DNA of 19,839 bases from Anaerolineaceae bacterium (GTDB lineage: Bacteria; Chloroflexota; Anaerolineae; Anaerolineales; Anaerolineaceae), in NCBI GenBank assembly GCA_027348305.1, contig DAIEPS010000010.1, forward strand, positions 1 through 19,839. Direction: 5' to 3'. Of the stretch, positions 15,200-19,839 are shown one piece after another. A program made the translations under genes and the position numbers. The notes beneath the pieces are model-generated. The model searched no databases and was not told the DNA's origin. It worked only from the letters and a program-made list of their open reading frames with translations. Each line of letters opens with the position of its first letter. The first letter of the stretch is position 1.

Positions 15200-15254
15200 G
15201 ACCCCCGCGGTTTTGCTGGATAGAGGAGAACTCAATAATCAAACCGCGGGGGTC
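15200..15254. repeat. 55-bp palindromic repeat, copy 3
   Basis: GACCCCCGCGGTTT (15200-15213) and AAACCGCGGGGGTC (15241-15254) form a perfect 14-bp stem. Outside it, TTAAATTCA and its near-mirror TTGAGTTTA extend the symmetry. The loop side CTCAATAATC matches copy 1. It ends 24 nt downstream of the glycosyltransferase stop (minus strand) and could help end that transcript. Confidence 0.9.
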
Positions 15255-15278
15255 TTGAGTTTAAGCGATCCCCAGCCT

Positions 15279-16184
15279 TTATTTCTTCAGCAGTGCATCG
15301 GTTAGCCACGATCTAAAAGGTTCCTTCACCGGCAGGGCTGTCTGCCAGCCGGTCTCATCCAGGTCTTCATATCGGGCAGTAACCAGGTCATTGAGATACG
15401 CCGGCTTGCTTTGTTCGTCCATGCGGTCGATCAGGTGAAGCGGAAAATTGTACTCATTGGGCAGAAGCTTGATCTCATCCCGTTTGCAAAGATTCAAAAT
15501 CGTGGCGGCCAGAACGGCCTGGTGCAGGTAGATCTTGTAGCGCTTATCCTGCTCAAAAAACTCCTGCATACGAGGGTCTTGATACAGCCCCGCGAAATTA
15601 TCGCGCCAGCGTCTCAGGATTCCGGTTTGAGGGTTCACCGAGATCAGACCCGCGTTAAAATGCGGACGAATTTGCACTTTATCCACCACAGTGTTCATCG
15701 CAAAAATATGGCTTTTCGAAACATGACAGTGTGAGAAGATCATCTGCCAGAAACCATCTGCGGCCTGGTCCATGCGGGAGCTGATGTTTTGAATGTGGAC
15801 AGGGGGAATAGCGATCTTCACACCTTCCTTGAGGATCAACGCCTGCGGTTCCTTTATCACAAGCGTATCCGTGTCCATCCAGACCAGTTGCGGGGCGAGG
15901 GCATCTGCCGCAAGCAGTTCAGCCTCAGCCGCGATAAACACCTTGCTGGCAAAGGGGAATCCGGCAGCCTCTTCAGGGATCGTGGAAGCGAAACGGATGA
16001 AGTTCGGGTTGGCGGCGAGGATTTCCGCTCCAGGTTGTCTGGCTGGCAGTTCGAAGATCCAGTGCAGGCATTCATTGAAATGGCCGCTAAAACGGACAAG
16101 GTTTTTGGCGAGAAGGGCGGCTTCGCGGGTGTTTACCCCCGGTTGGTAATAAAAGGCAATTATGCTATCAGAATTCTTGGTCAT
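15279..16184 (-). CDS. GT-A-like glycosyltransferase (nucleotide-sugar transferase fold), unknown acceptor
   Basis: The 301-residue soluble protein has the features of a GT8/GT-A type enzyme: VWMDTDTLVIKEP with a DxD metal/nucleotide site at Asp104 and Asp106, then HFNAGLISVNP (175-185) and RRWRDNF, a LHQAVLAATI helix (220-229) and LPNEYNFPLHL (241-251). The LHQ and LPNEYN blocks are where such enzymes place acceptor-site and metal-binding residues. No signal peptide or membrane helix is seen, so it works in the cytoplasm. The start at 16184 is supported by GGAAGG 6 nt upstream on the minus strand. No other glycan genes are nearby, so donor and acceptor cannot be guessed. The class assignment is fair; membership of a specific GT family is not claimed. 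Confidence 0.75.
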   Translation of the reverse strand: MTKNSDSIIAFYYQPGVNTREAALLAKNLVRFSGHFNECLHWIFELPARQPGAEILAANPNFIRFASTIPEEAAGFPFASKVFIAAEAELLAADALAPQLVWMDTDTLVIKEPQALILKEGVKIAIPPVHIQNISSRMDQAADGFWQMIFSHCHVSKSHIFAMNTVVDKVQIRPHFNAGLISVNPQTGILRRWRDNFAGLYQDPRMQEFFEQDKRYKIYLHQAVLAATILNLCKRDEIKLLPNEYNFPLHLIDRMDEQSKPAYLNDLVTARYEDLDETGWQTALPVKEPFRSWLTDALLKK

Positions 16185-16400
16185 CTTGAACCTTCCATAA
16201 AACGTGAACTTATCAGACCTTCTGTGGTTAAAATAATTATCTCACCGGTTCATCGAAATCGCTCCAGGATCGGTGACCATTAATCATTCCGTAATGTCGA
16301 ACCATAGATTTTATTATCGATCTTTCTTGAATCCAACGGGTTCAATGATCGTAAAGACAACCATTTTTTGATTTACAGGAATTGAATTACATGTCGAAGT

Positions 16401-16424
16401 AAAGCATCGCCTGGAGAATGCTTT
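16401..16424 (-). terminator. Small hairpin downstream of the TerC gene
   Basis: AAAGCAT (16401-16407) pairs with ATGCTTT (16418-16424) around a 10-nt loop, 31 nt past the terC-like stop on the minus strand. No T-run follows, so termination would be weak. The rest of the 270-nt gap 16185-16454 shows no gene. Confidence 0.3.
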
Positions 16425-16454
16425 GAGGAAATGAGCAAACATCCCCTGTGCGTT

Positions 16455-17315
16455 TTACTCGGCGGGAGCTTTTTTTTGGCGAAACAGGCCAACCAACCAG
16501 ACAAAAAAGCCGGAGACCGGGCTCAAGATCCAACTGATCAAATCATTTATGATCCCAAATCCGCGGCTCAACCACATCAAAACGGGCCTGATGACTCTTA
16601 CAAAAGGCAGATGTGCATAAGCCAGCGACAATAAAATGGTGAGCAAAGAGATCCCAAAACGTGTCCAATCGCCAATTTCGATGTGTGCCAGGTCTTCAAG
16701 CAGCAGTTCAATGCCGATGTTCAACACCAGGATATAAGCTGCAGTTTTCAAGATCGGTTCCTTTTCGACCACATAACTGAATACCCCCGCGGCAAAACGC
16801 ATCAATAAAATACCTATGGCAACACCGACCATGACCACCCACAATTTATCCGAGAGTGAAACAGCAGCCACCACGTTATCAAGACTGAAAGCCAGGTCCA
16901 TTAATTCAACACTTAATACAGTCATCCAGAAGGTGCGTACTTTGACGTCTTGCATTTCTTCATCTTGGCCGCCTGCATAGCCATAGGCGCTAAGATCATC
17001 CAGGGCGAGTTTGATCAGGTAGGCTGCGCCGATCAGTTTTAACCAGGGGTTGGCAATGATATAACTGGCCAGCACCAGCATGATTCCGCGGCCAATATAT
17101 GCTCCCAATAAGCCGACCCTCAAAGCAGCTATTCTTTGGGGACCAAATAACTTGTCCATGGCATGTCCGAATTTCTGCATGCCTTTCGGCCATGGAATTG
17201 CCTCGGTAGCTGATAATGGAATCACCATTGCTCCGAGCACCGCCGCATTGTCGATTGATAAGATACCTTCCAGAAAGATCAATTGGATGATGATGACGAT
17301 GAATGACCAATTCAT
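16455..17315 (-). CDS. TerC-family integral membrane protein (putative metal exporter)
   Basis: The 286-residue protein is mostly transmembrane helices. The two family motifs are present: LEGILSIDNAAVLGAM (15-30) and VELMDLAFSLDNVVAA (136-151), whose Glu and Asp-Asn residues (E16, D22-N23, E137, D146-N147) form the presumed metal path, and EKEPILKTAAYILV (184-197). TerC-family members such as E. coli Alx and Bacillus YceF/YkoY export Mn2+ or help load secreted enzymes with it; a tellurite role is historical. Substrate here is inferred. GAGGAG at the right distance selects ATG 17315 over the ATG four bases upstream. No manganese yybP-ykoY riboswitch was found in its leader. The divergent neighbour encodes a metal-triggered self-cleaving domain. 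Confidence 0.87.
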   Translation of the reverse strand: MNWSFIVIIIQLIFLEGILSIDNAAVLGAMVIPLSATEAIPWPKGMQKFGHAMDKLFGPQRIAALRVGLLGAYIGRGIMLVLASYIIANPWLKLIGAAYLIKLALDDLSAYGYAGGQDEEMQDVKVRTFWMTVLSVELMDLAFSLDNVVAAVSLSDKLWVVMVGVAIGILLMRFAAGVFSYVVEKEPILKTAAYILVLNIGIELLLEDLAHIEIGDWTRFGISLLTILLSLAYAHLPFVRVIRPVLMWLSRGFGIINDLISWILSPVSGFFVWLVGLFRQKKAPAE

Positions 17316-17417
17316 TCATTACTCCTCATTTTTCAAATTAATATGCATCTTGTTGTTGGGAGTAACAAAGATGATATATTCTCTATCCATTGCGTGATTA
17401 ATATACCAATTTGAGTA

Positions 17418-17445
17418 ATTATAGACGGATTATTAGGAAGAGCAA
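17418..17445 (-). promoter_or_regulatory. Sigma-70-type promoter for the TerC gene
   Basis: On the minus strand TTGCTC (17445-17440) and a perfect TATAAT (17423-17418) are separated by 16 nt, about 100 nt upstream of the TerC start. This is the best promoter match in the terC/DUF1521 divergent gap. Confidence 0.55.
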
Positions 17446-17495
17446 CAAAAATTTGGGGGTCATTATTAATTATAAGACAGGTCAATTTTAGCTTT

Positions 17496-17524
17496 TTCAA
17501 AATCTGTCGAGAATATGCTTAAAT
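17496..17524 (+). promoter_or_regulatory. Weak promoter candidate for the DUF1521 gene
   Basis: TTCAAA (17496-17501), 17 nt, then TTAAAT (17519-17524) preceded by TGC, an extended -10 form. Both hexamers match four of six bases. It lies 55 nt before the preferred start at 17580. Confidence 0.3.
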
Positions 17525-17579
17525 ACAATTGAATTGGCAGTTCAAGGATGAACGCCAAAAATGTTCAAGGATGGACAAA

Positions 17580-18521
17580 ATGAGTGATACGATTGAAAAC
17601 ACTATCACTGATGTTCGTATGGCTTATCACTTAATGCTGCACTCCAAAATCGCCGAAGCCAAATTGAAAGGGGATAAACCCGCAGAAAAAGCTGCTGCAT
17701 CTGATCTCGAAAAAGATGATGCGCAGATCAGCGATGCCGGAAAAACCGCACAATCTTCACGGGCTGTCCCTGTTGGGGGGGTTATTGATGCAAACGTGGA
17801 TATTTCTCTGGCTGATCTCTTCAAAAAGATCTACGGCCCCAAAGAAGCTCCGCAGCAATCTGGCCAATCAAAAGTGATCGAGTTCATCCAAACGATCGAG
17901 ACAGAAACCTCCTTGAATTACTATAATCTTGAAAAAGTGGATGGTCTGGTGGTTAGAAACAAGAACCTGGCCGAAACTGATCGCTACCGGTTTGAGTTCA
18001 TCAACGGTTCGACCCTGAAGATCACTGACAAGTGGAGCGACAAAAGCACCACGATCTGGGGTGATCCACATGTGGATAACTCAGACCAGGAAGGCGAGCA
18101 AAATGGCGACTTCAAAGACCTGAAGGGCAGCGATAAATATACAACCTTCATGCTTTCAGATAACACACGTATCACCTTCACTGCGCTCGACAGTGGAATC
18201 ATCGAGCAGGTGGATATTTTTAATGGCAATCAACACCTGACCGGCATAGGTGCCGGCTCCAAGAGTTGGGATGATAAAAACGGACTATTTGCAGAGTCAG
18301 TCACAAATGATGCAGTATCCGCCTCGAGTGCTGTACCGGTTGGTGATACAGTCTATGCCGGCGGAGACGGCAACGATTGGTATGACGCCGCACGGAACCT
18401 GGTTTGGGGCAAGACCACGGGGCCGATAGTTACCGCCAGGCCTTCAAGCTTTGTTGAATTCACCTACAACCAAAGCATTACCCAGCAGTTATCCATCCTG
18501 CAGGTTAACCAACAGGTTTAA
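17580..18521 (+). CDS. DUF1521 (metal-ion-inducible autocleavage) domain protein
   Basis: The preferred start is ATG 17580 (313 aa), with AAGGATGG 5 nt upstream; an in-frame ATG at 17571 and a TTG at 17529 have no such site. Residues ~1-60 form a charged, likely helical head without a signal peptide. The DUF1521 core runs ~136-290 and contains TTIWGDPHVDNSD, with the Asp162-Pro163 bond inside GDPHVD. In Bradyrhizobium NopE1 this motif is where Ca2+ or other metal ions trigger self-cleavage between Asp and Pro. Here the acidic stretch after it and a single RTX-like GGDGNDWYD (261-269) are plausible Ca2+ ligands. The phrase AVPVG appears twice (residues 62-66 and 251-255). How or whether the protein is secreted is unknown. 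A terminator-like hairpin follows the stop. Confidence 0.82.
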   Translation: MSDTIENTITDVRMAYHLMLHSKIAEAKLKGDKPAEKAAASDLEKDDAQISDAGKTAQSSRAVPVGGVIDANVDISLADLFKKIYGPKEAPQQSGQSKVIEFIQTIETETSLNYYNLEKVDGLVVRNKNLAETDRYRFEFINGSTLKITDKWSDKSTTIWGDPHVDNSDQEGEQNGDFKDLKGSDKYTTFMLSDNTRITFTALDSGIIEQVDIFNGNQHLTGIGAGSKSWDDKNGLFAESVTNDAVSASSAVPVGDTVYAGGDGNDWYDAARNLVWGKTTGPIVTARPSSFVEFTYNQSITQQLSILQVNQQV

Positions 18522-18542
18522 CGCTTCGCAGGTATCAGCCAG

Positions 18543-18590
18543 GCCGGATGTTATTCTTCAAGACGGAGAAATGACATCCGGCATTTGTTT
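18543..18590 (+). terminator. Terminator-like hairpin after the DUF1521 gene
   Basis: GCCGGATGT (18543-18551) pairs perfectly with ACATCCGGC (18574-18582), with TTCT/AGAA pairing further inside the loop. A moderately T-rich ATTTGTTT tail follows. It begins 22 nt after the stop codon. Confidence 0.6.
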
Positions 18591-18641
18591 GGAATTAAAA
18601 GATTATTTACAGCGAATTTATCTATTATTTACCTGTCTTTA

Positions 18642-18670
18642 TTGATTGACGATTCCAATAACCCTACAAT
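18642..18670 (+). promoter_or_regulatory. Promoter candidate for the dCache transducer gene
   Basis: TTGATT (18642-18647), 17 nt, TACAAT (18665-18670). The leader to the ATG at 18792 would be about 115 nt and includes a short hairpin CCCCT/AGGGG (18741-18758). No known riboswitch was recognised there. Confidence 0.4.
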
Positions 18671-18791
18671 TAGAAACGGTAAATAGCGATTCTTCAAACC
18701 TTGCATTAATACATCAATCCATTTATCGATAACCGGTCATCCCCTCACATTTTAGGGGCTTCTTATTAGATTAATTGTATGGAGTGTGGAT

Positions 18792-19839
18792 ATGAGCAAT
18801 GGAAAAGGGTCTGGAAGACGTTTATGGACGGATTGGCGCATCGGGGGAAAAGTCATTAGTGTGGTTCTGGCAATTTCTTTGATCAGCGTTGTTGTATTAT
18901 TAACAGTCAACTATCTCACCAATGTTCGTGAAACAAACAAAACAGCCGGGGAACAACTCTTGGTCTTGGGAGACGAAGTGATGTTAAGGGCTGCCAACCA
19001 GGTTTTCGGTGAGGTGACCGTTCTTGAAACGCTTGCCATCTCACCCAATTTGGTTGATGCTGTCAAACAGGCGAATCTCGATCGGGCAGCTTTAACTGAT
19101 GCAGAGATCAAGGCATTGGATCAAGCCTGGATCGATAAGAGCCCAAGCATGGATGCGACGGTCAACGAAATATTGAACAATCCATTGACCTCTTATCTTA
19201 AAAAATTTATGAAATCCAACCCTCAAGAAGTTGAGGTGTTTGTGACAGATCAAAAAGGTCTGAACGTGTCTATGACAGACCGTACCAGTGATTTCTTGCA
19301 GGGTGATGAAGATTGGTGGAAGTCTGCTTATGCAGATGGCAAAGGCAACCCCTATGTCGCATCAGTAGAGTTTGATGAAAGCACCAAAGCCTACGCAATG
19401 AACATTGGTGTCCCCGTTTTCGACCCTCAAACCAACAAGGTTATCGGCATTGTACGCGGAACCCTTGATGTTTCATCCCTGATCCAAACGCTTGGAACAG
19501 TAAAAGTGGGTGAGACTGGCAATGCCACCCTGATCGATGCAGACGGAAACATCCTTTTCAATGAAGACCCCGCCTTGACCATGAAACCAGCGACACCTGA
19601 GATCATGGCGTTATTCGCAACGGGTAAGAGCGGCTGGACAAAAGGAACTGATCTGCAGGGTAAACCTTCGATCATGGCTTACAGTGAGTTAAGCGGCGAT
19701 AAAGGCCAAAAATTACATTGGAACATCCTGATGGTTCAGGATCAAACGGAGATCAATAAAACGATCATCACAAGCCTGATCATGAGTTTTGTGGCTGCAT
19801 TGGTCGTGATCTTGTTGGGCATTTTCCTCACCCTGATCA
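18792..19839 (+). CDS. Membrane sensor with extracellular dCache domain (probable chemoreceptor or kinase), 3'-truncated
   Basis: An open frame of 349 codons starts at ATG 18792 (GGAG 7 nt upstream) and runs off the window. A short charged head (KGSGRRLWTDWRIGGK) is followed by a membrane helix (~21-40, VISVVLAISLISVVVLL). The ~290-residue exterior part shows dCache traits: a long helix, FVTDQKGLNVSMTDRTSDF, GDEDWWKSAYADGKGNPYV, then VFDPQTNKVIGIVRGTLDVSSL and a second module with GNATLIDADGNILFNEDP. A second membrane helix (SLIMSFVAALVVILLGIFLTL) begins near residue 328, just before the edge. The DWW...A motif is typical of dCache receptors for small organic ligands. The output domain lies outside the window; a HAMP and methyl-accepting domain is likeliest, but a kinase or GGDEF output is possible. 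Confidence 0.88.
   Translation, partial: MSNGKGSGRRLWTDWRIGGKVISVVLAISLISVVVLLTVNYLTNVRETNKTAGEQLLVLGDEVMLRAANQVFGEVTVLETLAISPNLVDAVKQANLDRAALTDAEIKALDQAWIDKSPSMDATVNEILNNPLTSYLKKFMKSNPQEVEVFVTDQKGLNVSMTDRTSDFLQGDEDWWKSAYADGKGNPYVASVEFDESTKAYAMNIGVPVFDPQTNKVIGIVRGTLDVSSLIQTLGTVKVGETGNATLIDADGNILFNEDPALTMKPATPEIMALFATGKSGWTKGTDLQGKPSIMAYSELSGDKGQKLHWNILMVQDQTEINKTIITSLIMSFVAALVVILLGIFLTLI

Larger units (their letters stand above)
14786..15278. other. Hairpin-dense non-coding region between nadB and the glycosyltransferase gene
   Basis: No gene is seen in these 493 nt. In order they hold: direct repeat 1 (14797-14827), hairpin TTGGC/GCCAA (14845-14858), hairpin TCACAT/ATGTGA (14874-14890), hairpin TCCCC/GGGGA (14900-14912), palindrome copy 2 (14940-14994), direct repeat 2 (15020-15050), a long inverted repeat (15082-15147) and palindrome copy 3 (15200-15254). 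The flanking genes are convergent, so some of these may end transcription, but none is followed by a clear T-run. Confidence 0.75.

Noticed and set aside
14786..15278. CRISPR array
   Set aside because: The repeats here are only two copies each, of unequal spacing (223 and 260 nt), and no cas gene is nearby.
15789..16283. 164-codon open frame on the plus strand opposite the glycosyltransferase
   Set aside because: The minus-strand product has a coherent GT-A pattern and a good ribosome site. The plus frame has neither.
17316..17450. Manganese (yybP-ykoY) riboswitch upstream of the TerC gene
   Set aside because: TerC genes often carry one, so it was looked for. The leader is AT-rich and lacks the conserved GC-rich loops of that motif, and the distance from promoter to start (~100 nt) is taken up by unstructured sequence.

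Overview
The window looks like the chromosome of an anaerobic, mesophilic bacterium, most plausibly a member of the Chloroflexota (Anaerolineae type). That placement is inferred from gene content and protein style: a ferredoxin-dependent branched-chain 2-oxoacid oxidoreductase, a bacterial GlnRS, a very long soluble PAS/GAF/HD-GYP sensor, and a lipoprotein with 'GxPIS' repeats. No marker gene in the window proves it. There is no phage, integrase or transposase gene, and no CRISPR array.

Layout. 1-629 (minus): 3'-truncated secreted lipoprotein. 918-2674 (plus): a thiolase and a small DinB/ClbS-type four-helix protein. 2862-5573 (plus): a four-gene VOR-type 2-oxoacid:ferredoxin oxidoreductase operon (ferredoxin, alpha, beta, gamma) ending in a terminator-like hairpin. 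5691-5820: a 130-bp element with 13-bp perfect terminal inverted repeats whose ends each fold into a hairpin. 5954-6024: tRNA-Gln(CUG), then a strong hairpin, then glnS on the same strand (6092-7771). 7998-11174: a 1058-residue four-PAS, two-GAF, HD-GYP sensor. 11280-14785: a tight nadC-nadA-nadB operon for de novo NAD synthesis. 14786-15278: a hairpin-rich intergenic stretch holding two copies each of a 31-bp direct repeat and a 55-bp palindromic repeat; a third, degenerate palindrome copy lies at 693-747. 15279-16184 and 16455-17315 (minus): a GT-A-like glycosyltransferase and a TerC-family membrane protein. 17580-18521 (plus): a DUF1521 protein with the GDPHVD self-cleavage motif, divergent from terC. 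18792-19839 (plus): the N-terminal sensor part of a dCache transducer that runs off the end.

How the genes fit together. The VOR complex and thiolase are acyl-CoA and keto-acid chemistry of a fermenter, with reduced ferredoxin as the product. tRNA-Gln next to its own synthetase suggests coordinated glutamine charging. nadB, nadA and nadC together make nicotinate mononucleotide from aspartate. The right end is sensory and surface oriented: c-di-GMP-type phosphodiesterase, extracellular ligand sensor, glycosyltransferase, and a metal-related pair (TerC and DUF1521).

The items most worth a second look are the DUF1521/TerC divergent pair, the palindromic repeat family with its paired direct repeat, the hairpin-ended 130-bp element, and the tRNA-Gln/hairpin/glnS arrangement.
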